A stretch of 64,000 bases of DNA from Inia geoffrensis. Taxonomy: Eukaryota > Chordata > Mammalia > Artiodactyla > Iniidae. Made by a program: the position numbers and the translations under genes. The first letter of the stretch is position 1; each line of letters begins with the position of its first letter. Location of the stretch: contig CM070903.1 in assembly GCA_036417435.1 (NCBI GenBank), positions 94,571,001 through 94,635,000 on the forward strand, written 5' to 3'. Shown here one piece after another: positions 44,820 to 56,250 of the stretch. The notes under the pieces were generated by a model. That model was not told where the DNA came from, did no database searches, and saw nothing but the letters and a program-made list of their open reading frames with translations.

Positions 44820-44916
44820 CTGTGTTTGTGTGTATGTGCATGTATATATCTGTGTATGTGCGTGTGTATATATATACTGTATATATATTTGTGTGTGTGT
44901 GTATATATATATATAT
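44820..44916 (+). repeat. TG/TA-rich low-complexity tract
   Basis: Alternating purine-pyrimidine DNA: TG runs mixed with 'tatatatat'. Could adopt Z-DNA or cruciform structure. Confidence 0.88.
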
Positions 44917-44927
44917 AAAATTCTAGC

Positions 44928-45090
44928 TCTTTGAGAAATGCTCATTATAAAAGTTTCAACTTATCCTAAAGTTTAAAATAAAAACCTCTTTCACTTAGGG
45001 GGATATACATATAGATGAGAGAAAAAGAGATGGAAGCCAAGGGGAGAGATTAAGAGCTCTTGTTCTTTCTCCTCTTTCCTTGAGTGGCAA
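44928..45090 (-). repeat. Right arm of diverged inverted repeat
   Basis: Reverse complement of 42858-43016 at roughly 75-80% by eye, with blocks such as 'cttatcctaaagttta', 'aagccaaggggagag' and 'tgagtggcaa'. Confidence 0.85.
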
Positions 45091-45439
45091 TTAATTAATT
45101 TATATACATAATATGTATTTTATGTGTATTATATATGTTTTATATGTATGTTTATTAAATATTATATATGTACTACATAAATATGTACAATTTTAACTCC
45201 CCCCGGAATGTAGAATAAATTCTCATTGAATACCTAAACACTGCATGAGAGAATTTTTCTAAAGGTAAAATGAAAGAAAGGGACAATAAAGAAAATATCA
45301 ATGCCTCACAGGTTTAAAAAATCTACAGCTTAGCAGCTAAAAATTCTAAAAGCAAATACTGAAAGGCAATATAGATACTGAGGAAAAGATTTACAATAAA
45401 TAAGACATGTATAAACTTAAAATAGTTACTCTAAAACAT

Positions 45440-45532
45440 AAATGTAAATAAATAAAAGGGGTTCTTATCAACCAATAAAAAATGAGAATTCCTGATTGAA
45501 AAGGGGACAAAAGATGATGAATAAACAGCTTA
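45440..45532 (+). mobile_element. Decayed L1 ORF2 fragment (target of the twin-primed L1)
   Basis: 'gggacaaaagatgatgaata' plus 'aacagcttac' resemble an ORF2 region whose next words ('cttaccaaagaaataaaat') appear after the inserted L1 at 46501. Confidence 0.55.
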
Positions 45533-46500
45533 CAATGATGGCCATTCTAATACGTGTGAAGTGATATCTCACTGTGATATTGATTTGCATGTCCCTGATG
45601 ATGAGTGATGTTGAGCATCTTTTCATGTACCTGTTAGCCACTGGGATGTCTTCTTTGGAAAATGTCTGTTTAGATCCGCTGCCCATCATCAGGAAGACAA
45701 TAGATAGAAAGTATTGTTAAAGACATGGATAAAAGGGAAACGTAGTACACTGCTGGTAGGAATTTAAATTGGTTCAGTCACTATGGTAACAAGATGGAGG
45801 CTTCCTCAAAAAATTAAAAGTAGAACTAACACATGATCCAGCAATTCTACTTCTAAGTATACGTCCAAAGGAAATGAAAACAAGGTATCGAAGAGATATA
45901 TGCACTCCCATATTTACTGCAGCATTATTCACAATATCCAAGATGTTGAAACAACCTAAGTGCCTGTCAACAGATGAGTGGATAAAGATGATATGGTATA
46001 TACATACAATGGAATAGCATTCAGCCATGAGAAAGAAGGAAATCCTGCCATTTGCGACAACATGGGTGGAACTTGAGGGCATTATGATGAGGTAAATCAG
46101 ACAAAGAAAGATAAATACTGTATGATATCACTTATATGTGGAATCTAAAATAACCAAACTCATAAAAACAAAGAGTAAAATGGTGGTCACCAGGGGCAGG
46201 GAGATGGGGGAATAAGAGAGAAATTATTTAAGAGTACAAACTTGCAACTAATAGACAAGTCCTGGAGATCTAATGTACAACACAGTGACTATAGATAACA
46301 ATATTGTATTATAATCATAAAACTGGTTAAGAGACTAGATCTTAATGATTCCCACCACAAAAAAGAAATGATAGTTATGTGATGTGATGAAGGTGCTATC
46401 ACTACAACAGTAATCATATTGCAATGTATAAATATATCAAATCAACATGTTATACACCTTAAATTTACACATTATGTCAAACATATTTCAATTTAAAAAA
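45533..46500 (+). mobile_element. L1 insertion with 5' inversion (twin priming)
   Basis: 45533-45682 is antisense L1 ORF2 ('gatggccattctaatacgtg', 'gttgagcatcttttcatgta'; minus frame 45468-45689). 45683-46500 is sense L1 starting at the very next point of ORF2 ('ggaagacaatagatagaaag', 'ctgctggtaggaatttaaat'), then C-terminal ORF2 and 3'UTR to an A-run. The two segments meet at adjacent ORF2 positions in opposite orientation, the signature of twin-primed reverse transcription. Probable target duplication 'cttac' context at 45528 and 46501. Confidence 0.85.
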
Positions 46501-46576
46501 CTTACCAAAGAAATAAAATACACAAAAAATTTTGAATGTCAATTTCAATGGCAGTAAGAGATGCAAATCGGAGATA

Positions 46577-46808
46577 CAATTTTTATTTATTTATTTAATT
46601 TATTTTATTTTTTTGTGTGTTACACGGGCCTCTCACTGTTGTGGCCTCTCCCGTTGTGGAGCACAGGCTCCAGATGCGCAGGCTCAGCGGCCATGGCTCA
46701 CAGGCCCAGCTGCTCCGCGACATGTGGGATCTTCCCAGACTGGGGCACAAACCCGTGTCCCCTGCATCGGCAGGCAGACTCTCAACCACTGCGCCACCAG
46801 GGAAGCCC
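46577..46808 (-). mobile_element. CHR-type SINE, short form
   Basis: T-rich tail ('tttatttatttaattta') then 'acacgggcctctcactgttg' to 'ccaccagggaagccc' at 46808. No clean adjacent target duplication seen. A similar word, 'ggagatacaRttta', occurs at 46570 and 46869. Confidence 0.9.
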
Positions 46809-46889
46809 TGCCTCAGATTTTTTACTTACTCTTATATTCATTAATTCATTCATTTCTAATAAACATATGGAGATACAGTTTACAGTCAA

Positions 46890-47290
46890 TATGATGAACC
46901 CTTCTAAGTGCACATGTGTATGGGTGGTTTAAACACTCATGTACTCCCCCACCAAAATCAAGATATGGAATATTTCCTTCATCTAAAAAAGCTCCCTTGT
47001 TCCATTTCCAGTCAATTCCCTCTAGCCCTCATCCCTGGATGCAGAAAACCACACATTTGCTTTCTTTCACATATTGTATTTGACATTCCTAGAGTTTATG
47101 TAAATGAGATCACACAATATAACTTTTTGTGTCTGACTTCTTCATCAGCATAATATTTCTGAGATGTATCCATGCAGTCATGTGTCTCAGCAGTGCATTA
47201 CTTTTTATCTTTTTATACATTGTTTAGGTATACCAATTATTTTTTATCCATTCACCTGTTTATAGATATTTGTGATAGGGCCAGCTTTCA
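46890..47290 (-). mobile_element. L1 3'UTR fragment, antisense
   Basis: Plus-strand text ('ccaccaaaatcaagatatgg', 'ctcatccctggatgcag', 'gatgtatccatgcagtcatg', 'tatccattcacctgtttata') follows the order of an old antisense L1 3'UTR and end of ORF2. No frame is open. Confidence 0.7.
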
Positions 47291-47324
47291 GCTACTAATT
47301 CTGATATGAACATTTATGTCCCCT

Positions 47325-48890
47325 CTTTATTCATGGTAGCATACTTTCTTCTGAAGTCTGCTTTGTGATGTTAATATAGCCAATCTTTTTTATGCATAAT
47401 ATTTTTATAGCAAATATCATTCCATCGTTTTACTTTTTTTTTTTTTTTTTGCGGTATGCGGGCCTCTCACTGTTGTGGCCTCTCCCGTTGCGGAGCACAG
47501 GCTCCGGATGCGCAGGCTCAGCGGCCATGTCTCATGGGTCCAGCCGCTCCGCAGCATGTGGGATCTTCCTGGACCAGGGCAGGAACCCGTGTCCCCTGCA
47601 ACGGCAGGCGGACTCTCAACCACTGCACCATCTGGGAAGCCCCATCATTTTACTTTTAACCTTTTTCTTTATATATAGAATTTCTCATAGACTACAGATT
47701 TTGGGGTTGTGTTTCATCAAATCAGTTAATCTCTGTCTTTTAATTGGTGTGTTAAAACCTCTTATATTTAATGTTATAATTGACATGTTTAGGTTTAAAT
47801 CTACCGTCTTGCCATTTGTTTTCTACTTTTTTGATGTGTTCTTTGTTCCTCTGCTTTTTTATCCCTCCCTTCTTTTGGATTGAATAACTTTCAGTATCTC
47901 ACTATCTCTACTAATATTTATTTAGCTAAGACTCCTTTTAAATATTTTCTTAGGGTTTTCTTGAGAGTTTATAAGCTTAACAAAATTTACCTACAAATAA
48001 TATTATAATATTCCACATTAAGAGGATTATCACAACATAGTACCATTTCCCTCTCCAGCCCTTTGTGCTATTCTTTTCATACATTTTTACTTCTATATAT
48101 GTTACGAAGACCACAATAAATTACTTGCGCTTTTGCCCTAGTCAATTAGCTTTTATACAAATTTAAAATGGAGAAAATTTATTTTTTATTTATTTAATTT
48201 ATTTATTCTATTTATTTACATCTAAGTTTCCTTCTTGTATCACAAAGAATTTCCTTTGACATTTCTTGTCATGCAGCTGTATTGGCAATAAATTCTCTGA
48301 TACTATGTTTTCCTGAAAAAAATGTAATTTACCTTTGTTTTTGAGAAGTATTTTCTCTGGATATAAAATTCTAGGTATTCCTCCCCACCTCAGCTCTTTA
48401 ATGATGTTATTCCTTTGTTTTCTGCTTTGCACAGTTTCTGAAAAGAAGTTTTCTGAAGTCATTGCTATCGTTGGTCCTGTGCATTTGATGTAGCTTTCTT
48501 CATCTGGCTGCTCTAAATTATTTTCTTTATTGTTAGTAGTTATCAATTTGATTATCATCTGTTCTGGCATGGAATTTCTGTGTGTGGATTCTCTGAGTAT
48601 CTTGGAAACATGGTTTATACGTTTCATCTTTTTTTCAGGCCTAATTTCCTTAAGTTTTTTTTTTTTTTTTTTCCTTCTCCACACCTTTCTTCTGGGATTC
48701 TAATTAAATGCATGTCATATCACTTGATGTTTCCCCCACAGATCACTGAGGTTCTGATCATTCCTTTTGCAGTCTTTTTTTTTTCATTCTGTTTATTTTG
48801 GATTGATTCTATTGTTATGTCTTCAAGTTCATTGATATCTTCCTCTGCATCATCTAATCGGCTCCTAATTACGTCCAAGAAAATTGTTCC
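47325..48890 (-). mobile_element. Old L1 antisense: endonuclease start, spacer and ORF1
   Basis: On the minus strand: ORF1 from about 48890 down to 48185 (frame 48208-48684 keeps words of the RRM and C-terminal domain such as 'NHVSKILRESTHR'), the ORF1-ORF2 spacer, then the N-terminal endonuclease region down to 47325. The ORF2 start lies near 47770-47800 (plus strand 'tatatttaatgttataattg'). A CHR SINE interrupts at 47437-47642. No intact frame. Confidence 0.8.
47423..47656 (-). mobile_element. CHR-type SINE, short form
   Basis: The body is 47437-47642, flanked by 'catcgttttacttt' (47423-47436) and 'catcattttacttt' (47643-47656), one mismatch. It is inserted in the L1 endonuclease region. 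Confidence 0.92.
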
Positions 48891-48894
48891 CTTT

Positions 48895-49640
48895 ACTATG
48901 TTGAGTCTTCCAATTTATGAACACTATATGTTTCTCCATTTATTTAGGTCTTTGATTAATCAAAATTTTGAAACTTTTAGCATACAGATCCTTCTAGATA
49001 TTTTGTTACATACATACCTAAGTTGATCATTTGGAGGGAACTATAGTAAATAATATTTTAAAAACTGATTTCCTTCTCAACAAAAAGGAAACAGAATTGT
49101 AATTGATTTTTATGTGTTAACCTTGTAGCTTGTGACACTGGAAACTCACTAATTAGTACTAGGAGTTGTATTTTGTTTTTCAGAACCCTTGGAATTCTAT
49201 ATATAGATAATCATTTGTGAATAAGGAGACTTTTATTTCTTCTTTTCCAATTCCTATGCCATTTATTTCTTTTTCTTTCCTTATTACACTGGCTGGGAGT
49301 TCTTGTATCATGTTGACTAAAAGTGGTGAGGGTGGATATCTTTGCTTTGTTCCTTAAGGAAAAAAGCATTAAGGGATCTTAAGGGAAAATCATTCAGTGT
49401 TTCATCATTAAGTATTTTGTTAGCTTTAGCTTTTTTGTACATGCCTTTTATGAGACTTATTAAGTGTTTTTCCCTTCCTAGTTTTCCAAGAGCGTCCATC
49501 ATGAAGAGACGTTGGATTTTGTTAAATGACTTTTCTCCATCGATTGATATAATGATGTAATTTTCTCAATATAGTGAATTATCTTGATTGATTTTCCAAC
49601 ACTGAACCATTCTTACACTCATGAGATAAAACCCTCATGA
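48895..49640 (-). mobile_element. Old L1 RT fragment, antisense
   Basis: 'cctatgccatttatttcttt', 'ctggctgggagttcttgt' and minus frame 49317-49502 ('MMDALGKLGREKHLIS') are RT-region remnants. It lies on the wrong side of the ORF1 segment for one continuous element, so it is a separate copy or a rearrangement. Confidence 0.75.
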
Positions 49641-51859
49641 GCCCGATGTGATTGCTCCAGAGAGAATTTGTATTTTATTCAGCTCAATTACCCAAAACAC
49701 CATGTAGTGGCACTGTTCCTGTTAATTTATCAGCATGGGGTTTACTGTGCCAGAATATGTACACATATTATGTGAATAGTATAATGTTGAAACCCAAACC
49801 TGCATGAGAGTTGGCCTTCAGTTACCATTCCTCAGGATAAACTTTTTTTGTTTTACTTAGACCCTAAGGCAAGATAGAGAAGTTGTCTTGTCTTCTTACT
49901 TTGTTGATGAGTTAGATTTTACTAGTTAACTCTTTTACTACAGATGAAACGCATTAAAAATTTCACTTTAATAAAGACCTCACTCCCAATTCTCACATTA
50001 CATGGAACCAAGGACTTGTCACCTATTTCTGCATAGTTAATAAAATGCAAATCTCTTATTTTAGAGGTTACAAAATTCCCCCAGGAGTTTTGCAGCACCA
50101 GGATCAATTCATTCCTCTGGATTTCAGCCATTTTGGGGGTTTCATGTGTTTTGTTTTGATTGTTCTTTAATTTCTTGATTTCTTAGATTTTTGATGGTTT
50201 TACTTTATTTTAATTGTTTTAAATTGGGGGATTTTTAGGATACTTAATGGCTATAGCTAGCCAGAAGTGGGAGTCTATATCATTTTCACATTCATTAAAA
50301 AAAATAAAATTAATTTATCATTCATGTTCAGAGTTCCATGCACTGCTCTGTCATTACTATCTTGCCTAACTGTATTCTTTGTTTTTGTTTATTATTTTTA
50401 AGTAAACAGTCCACAGAAACTTTCAGACATGTGTGGCAAAAGCAAGTTCTTGCAGCATCACCAAGATAGAATGACAATTTGAGATCACAGCTAACCAGTA
50501 CAGAGACAATACAAGGTCACACCAAATGTAGGTAGCTCTTGTCTTAAGGAGCCAGTTAGTAAAACCAACAAAACAGAAAACAAAAATGGAAAACAAACAA
50601 AAAAAGCTCTAACCCAAATAACATGGTGAAGAGTTTAGGAGAAACCACAAGAGATTCCTGAAACCTCACGATACTCCCTTTTGGTCTAGAAATGCCCCCT
50701 GGGGACCTGGCAACTGTCATGAATCTGACCTTTCCTACCTCTTCATTCCTCCAAGTCAAACACTTGTTTTCTATCTCATGTCATTTCCTCAGGGTTCTGC
50801 TGTGTGCTAATAAGTTTTAATAAGATGGAAAAATGCATGCTATTGTATTTGGTAGCAAATGATTTGCCCAGGAAATATGATGCCTTAACTTAATTAAAAT
50901 GCTTGTCTCCACAAAGCCTGCAAGGAGCAATGTTAATGGTGAGATTTTCAGACATTGTGTCAGCCTCATAGAGATCCATTTCTCACTGTGAGGGAATTTG
51001 GCATCCTTCAAGTTTTACTACAACTGAATGGAAGATCAAGTTAAGCTTCCACCCTGTACCCTAAGCACCCAGTTGATTTCTAAAATCAACAGCATTTATA
51101 TGAAAGTGAAGAAAAGTTTATCAGACACAATGGAACTGAAAAGTTTTGAATTTGGGAATATACTGATGGTAGTGCAAACTACATGAGAATTAAAACAAAA
51201 TAGTTAAAAAGAAAACTCTGAGTGGAGAGACTTTTATTAGGGCTTCATTTAATATTTTATTAATACTGCCTTACGCAATAAGACAAAGTCCTTAATTTTA
51301 AAAATATCTTTTAATTTATTTTTGTATTTTTAAATTATTGTATAAAATTTATGAATAGGTGATACATTTGCATGATTCGAACTCAAAGCTGAGAATTACC
51401 ATATTCTGTAGTCAGGTATTCTAGCCAAGGAGAAAACAGAGTTTATCCAATATTTCAAAGGGCACATCAGGGAAAATGTACCCTTCATAAATATAGAAAT
51501 ATCCAGAATAACAGAAAAAAAAAATCTCTGCCTTAAATTTTTCACATTAAACAATATCAGACTGAGTGACTGAAAACTTTTTGCATTTAGGATTAAATGT
51601 CTTGCTATACAAGTACACAGATATTCAGCTTACCCTTGCACAAGAATGTCTTAGGAAGCAATACAAAATTATAATGAAAACCTGAACTGCCCACAAAGAG
51701 GAGAAATCTCCAGCAGATAGATACACTAGGACTGTTCCAAAAGAGACAGACTTCTCCTGTCTTCCTTCCAGGCTAAAGATTTTCACCACTTCCTTATTGA
51801 GGAGGAATTAGAAATTTCTATCTACACATCATTGAAAAGCATATATGTATATCTGTATG

Positions 51860-51862
<3 letters not shown>
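49641..51862. other. Intergenic DNA, nothing recognised
   Basis: No gene or repeat family that I can support. Short open frames look random. Confidence 0.45.
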
Positions 51863-51904
<42 letters not shown>

Positions 51905-51907
51905 ACA
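51863..51907 (+). repeat. (AC)n microsatellite
   Basis: About 45 bases of AC with one T interruption, in a 'gtatgtatac' context. Confidence 0.95.
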
Positions 51908-52224
51908 TGCATACATAATTAAAGTTGGGGAAAAAATGACTTATTTGTTATAGATACTTGGACTTGTGGATCCTACCTGACTATTTCAAACCCAAAATAG
52001 GCTCTCCATTTAAGCAGCACACTTTCCAGAAGGTGCTCTATCAAAACAAATTTCTTACTGTATGTACCACATATCACAAATTATAAACTGTCACATTATT
52101 TGCAGCATGATGTCAATGCTTATAAATGCACTAAAACACAAATCATCTATCAATAGCTTATATTTCCATTTAAAGAAGATTATAGGGAAGATAATAGAAT
52201 CATAAAATTTTTGAGCTGGAAAGA

Positions 52225-52487
52225 ACCTAATAACAATAGCTAAACTCAAATAACACTTAACTATGTGACAGCCACTGTTCTGTATACTTTAAAAATATTA
52301 ATGTATTTGATTCTGAACACAATAGGATAGCTACTATTACCATTCCCGTTATATACAGATGGAAATTGAGGCACAGACAGGAAGTTTAGTGAATTATCCA
52401 AGGTCAGGTCATGTAGCTTAATAATTTTTGAGGTGGGATTTGAAATTGGCTCCAGAATCTGTGTTCTTAACCACTGCAAGTCTAAGA
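52225..52487 (-). repeat. MIR SINE, antisense
   Basis: 'cagccactgttctgtatact', 'tatacagatggaaattgagg', 'cacagacaggaagtttagtg', 'gggatttgaaattggctcc', 'gttcttaaccactgcaagt': nearly full antisense MIR. Confidence 0.85.
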
Positions 52488-53217
52488 ATCATTTCTAAAT
52501 AAATGAACGTAGACAGTATTACAACGAGGATAGAAATACTGTACTGGAATCACATGCAAAATGTATGACCATTGTCATTCACATTTTCAATTTTCAATTA
52601 TTGCAATGTGACTGTACTTAAGAAAAATGGATTTGCCTGTCCCTCTTGATTAGTCTAAGCAATTATATACTTTCCTTTATCTTAAAAAAAAAAAAACTAC
52701 AAAAGTCTGTTAACTCTGTAAAGAATAATAGGGCTCATTTTTTTATGGAAAGATGAAGGCTTGAGCCTGCCACTCTTAATGCTCAGTGAATGTTTAAAAC
52801 TTAAGACTATTTTCACTTAATACAAAATGATGTTATTAGAAATAATTGAAGTAATTACTCCCAAATTGATCTATGCTTCCCACTGCTTCAGATTTCTTCC
52901 TTTTTTCTTTTGAGTTTTCAATGTTTCAAATGTAAAGTGCTTTGAGACTTTTGCAGAAAAGATACTTTTAAAAATACACACTGTCAAAGTGTTACCAGTT
53001 TCTGTAAAACTCAGTTATATCAGGCAGTGTACATATTCAAATGTTGAAGTGACTCATCTTAGATTTCCTGTGCTGCTTATATGACCTACAACACAGACAT
53101 AACTGGTTTTAAACTAGAGACCAAGAGATTGTCACTCTTTTAGTAAGACGACCTTGGATGCATGAATAAGTGAATTAAATTTTCTGGTTTCTTAGTTATT
53201 CCTAACTTGAAGGAAAA
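52488..53217. other. Intergenic DNA, nothing recognised
   Basis: No gene or repeat that I can support. Confidence 0.45.
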
Positions 53218-53236
53218 CTCTCTCTCTCTCTCCCTG

Positions 53237-53282
<46 letters not shown>

Positions 53283-53283
53283 T
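53218..53283 (+). repeat. (TC)n microsatellite
   Basis: TC units with a 'ccctgcttc' interruption near 53233-53241. Confidence 0.95.
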
Positions 53284-53689
53284 CCACTTGAAGTTTACAA
53301 TATGCATGGTGCTCTGGGGGCCTCAATGTTGTTAAAATCTCAAAGAATGGTTTCAACCACTGCCACACAAATGCTACCTAGAATTCTTGAAACATAAAAT
53401 GGGAATTTGAAATCAGTTCCTAAAACTAAACAAAGGGAAGAGTTTGTTTTTAAATATGATTATTATCTCCTCAAATATTGCCTTAAAGTGCTTAGTAAAT
53501 TTTGACCAGCCTCTTTTTTTTTTAAAGAGGAGGAAGCTTTCCAATGATCAATGAGAAAAAAAAATGTATTATTTTATAATTTACAGCATGTATAGAACCA
53601 TGTACTTTTCTTATATTGGTCCATATGTATTTCAAATCACAGGAGCCATATGTGGCAGTCTCCCACTTGTTCCCCAATGTCCATTTCAT

Positions 53690-54065
53690 CCCTTCATTCA
53701 TATTAATAGAATTTTTAGCTGGGCACGTGGCCACTCTGAATACAGATTACATTTCCCAGTCTCCTTTGCAATTAAATTAGTTGTGGCACTGTGACTACGC
53801 TTGGCTAGTGTGATGAGAAGAAATGTGATGAGATGAGAAAGTAAAGACAAACAGCTTGTGAGATCTCTGGGGAATATTCCTGAAGAAACAATGCAGTTGC
53901 ACCATTTGCCTCCCCTTACTTCTTTCTCTATTCATTGTTTGGGGCAGATACTGACATCCTGAACCATGAAGTCAAGACCTCATCAAGTGGAGCCACTCAA
54001 ACTAATTGTGAGTCCTCAACATCATAGACTGCCACTCTAGTTACTGGCAGATAGACATAACTTGG
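53690..54065 (+). repeat. LTR-like interspersed repeat, copy 1
   Basis: 'gctgggcacgtggccactct', 'acatttcccagtctcctttg', 'gtgactacgcttggctagtg' and later 'catcctgaaccatgaagtc' follow a familiar dispersed-repeat order that I cannot name with certainty. A related copy lies at 55845-56250 in the same orientation. Confidence 0.55.
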
Positions 54066-54439
54066 TCTGAAAATGAAGTTATTTTTCAATTCTTAGAGCA
54101 ACCCTCAGACCTCACATGTACACTAACAGGAAGTGGTTTACAAAGAAAATCATACTGCTTCTGAAAGTCATACTGCACACTCTCCAATACCCAACTTAGA
54201 TCAGACTAAGATGGATAAGAGATAAGAAAAAAGCACCAGAAACCACTACCAGGAGGCATGAAGGCCAATGAACAAGACAGTTTCTACTAAGACAGCAATA
54301 CTTACTAGGTGATCTAACCAAGGAACTCCTTTTATTGATAGAGAAGACAGTCCTCACTCTTCCTGCCCATGGTAATTTGATAAATCCTCTGTAATAGTAA
54401 CCCCAATTGTCTCTTTTCTCTGGATTGGAGCTTTTATTG
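54066..54439. other. Intergenic DNA, nothing recognised
   Basis: No gene or repeat that I can support. Confidence 0.4.
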
Positions 54440-55400
54440 TGGATATGATCCACTGTATCAGTCCACTGTATCCAATCAAGAGAGAGAAACCACACAGTTA
54501 TTTGAAGAGGGAAAGTTTAATATAAAGAATTATTAACCATAACAGAGGATTTATATAATGGGAAATTGGCTAGTAAGAATAAAGAGAATTCTAAAGAATA
54601 TAAGAATAGCAGATATAAAGACCAGTCACTACCCCTGGGACTGTGACAGAGTATCCAAGGAAGAAACCCTACATCCACAGGGCTGAGATCCTGACCTTGG
54701 TGGAGAGGACATGACATGGCCCACTGCAGAGCAGACCAGTCACTGCGGAGCTCGGCCAGTGTAACTTGCTAGAAAAGTGCCCTGTGGAACGTGTCAGAAA
54801 TCTACCCTCTAGGGTGACAGGGAAATTTGTTCATGCGGAAGTGTCTCACCAGAGGCACTGCACTACAATATCCACCTGAGGTGTGTGTGATGGGAGTTAG
54901 CTGTTGGCCATGGGATGCTGCTAACTGCTGTGCATTGGAAATCCCAGCACTGGAGAATCCAAGGGTGCTACAGGTAGCAGGCAGTCTGCTACCAAATTGC
55001 CTGAGCAGGGTGATGTGCCGTGGGAAGCAGGGGGCTGCTGGGTGCTGCTGCCACTGTGCACTATAGGAGCTGTTAGACCCTGAAGAATCTGGGAGTGCTT
55101 CCAGAGCCCACTTCTGGAGAAGACTACACATGCTTCAGGAACCCACAAAGCAAGTGAGCCCCTGAACCAGGAACGGAAGGTTTCCTCCTGCAATGTCTCT
55201 CCAGTACCCTCTACTGACAAAGTTCCAGTGCCAGCTGGAAAAATAAAAATATTTAAAGGATCCACATACATTTTCACGGAGCAGGCAGAAAAGGTGAATT
55301 TGGAGTAGAGAGCTAATAAATCGGTAACTTGCACGCCTACCACTGTATAGTGAATATGTGGAGGCAAACAATCTACCTGTTAATTTTGACTCACTGGACT
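54440..55400. repeat. Unassigned repeat-like segment, GC-richer than its surroundings
   Basis: Starts 'gaaaccacacagttatttga' and ends near 'gtggaggcaaacaatctac'. Several overlapping open frames (54827-55066 +, 54921-55367 -) have no recognisable domain. The wording resembles an old dispersed element, possibly LTR-derived, but I cannot assign it. Confidence 0.4.
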
Positions 55401-55542
55401 ATGACAAGCCACAACCACACAGAGAAAACTACACACCACCAAGAAATATGGACTTTGAACTGGATGTAGTCGTTTGATGAGCTTTCGGGTCATTTTTCTT
55501 GTAGAAGGAGTTACTGTTTTTCCATGTGTGGGGAAAATAATG

Positions 55543-55778
55543 TACAGATGACCCTTGAACAATGCAGGGGTTAGGGGCACTAACACTAGTGCAGTCAAAA
55601 GTCTGTGTATAACTTATAGTCAGCCCTCCTTATATGACACTCCTCCATATCCGGTTTTCTGTATCTGTGGAGTCAACAAACGGCAGATCGTATAGTACTA
55701 TAGGCTTTACTATTGAAAAAAATCCATGTAAAGGGGACCCGCACAGTTCAAACCTGTGTTGTTCAAGAATCAACCGTA
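55543..55778. mobile_element. Tigger/MER8-like nonautonomous DNA element, copy 1
   Basis: The body is 55545-55776, flanked by TA on both sides. The terminal inverted repeats are imperfect: 'cagatgacccttgaacaatg' against 'gttgttcaagaatcaaccg'. About 232 bp with no coding part. TA duplication and TIR wording fit pogo/Tigger-type elements. Confidence 0.8.
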
Positions 55779-55844
55779 CACAGATAATCGATTGCAAAAG
55801 GGATGCACAGTGGTACTGATTTCCAGTTGTCCCCCCTTCCTTTC

Positions 55845-56250
55845 TTTCAGAATATAATTCTTAACTGGGTACATGGCTGCCCAGAATAGAGTTTATTTTC
55901 CAACCTATAGCAATCATGCATTGTTGATAGCAGTTTATTCATCAGTTCTGGCCACTGAGCTGGAAGGAGAATTGTGTAGAGGCTTTCAAGAACCTCCTTT
56001 AGGGAATAGTGCATATTACCGACTTCTTGGTTCCACCCTCCATCTTTTTTCTTGGACTTTAGGTCTCTTCATCTTGGACTAGAGAGCAAGTCTATGTACA
56101 ATGGAATAAAAAGACAGGTGCCTGAGTCTCTGACACTTGTAGCATACCATGCTAGCCCTGCAATATTTACTTGATCGGTTTTTATGTGAGAGAAAAGTAC
56201 ATTTCTACATTGCTCAAGCCACTATTTCGGTTTTTGGGTTTTTTTTTTAA
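55845..56250 (+). repeat. LTR-like interspersed repeat, copy 2
   Basis: 'aactgggtacatggctgccc', 'agaatagagtttattttcc' at the start, and 'tttatgtgagagaaaagtac', 'ctcaagccactatttcgg' at the end. The start parallels 53690-53760, so both belong to one old family. Confidence 0.55.

Noticed and set aside
53218..53283. Regular repeats, considered as a CRISPR-like array
   Set aside because: Simple TC microsatellite in a mammalian genome; no spacers.
54827..55371. Overlapping open frames up to 148 aa
   Set aside because: GC-richer repeat-like DNA, frames on both strands and no recognisable motif.
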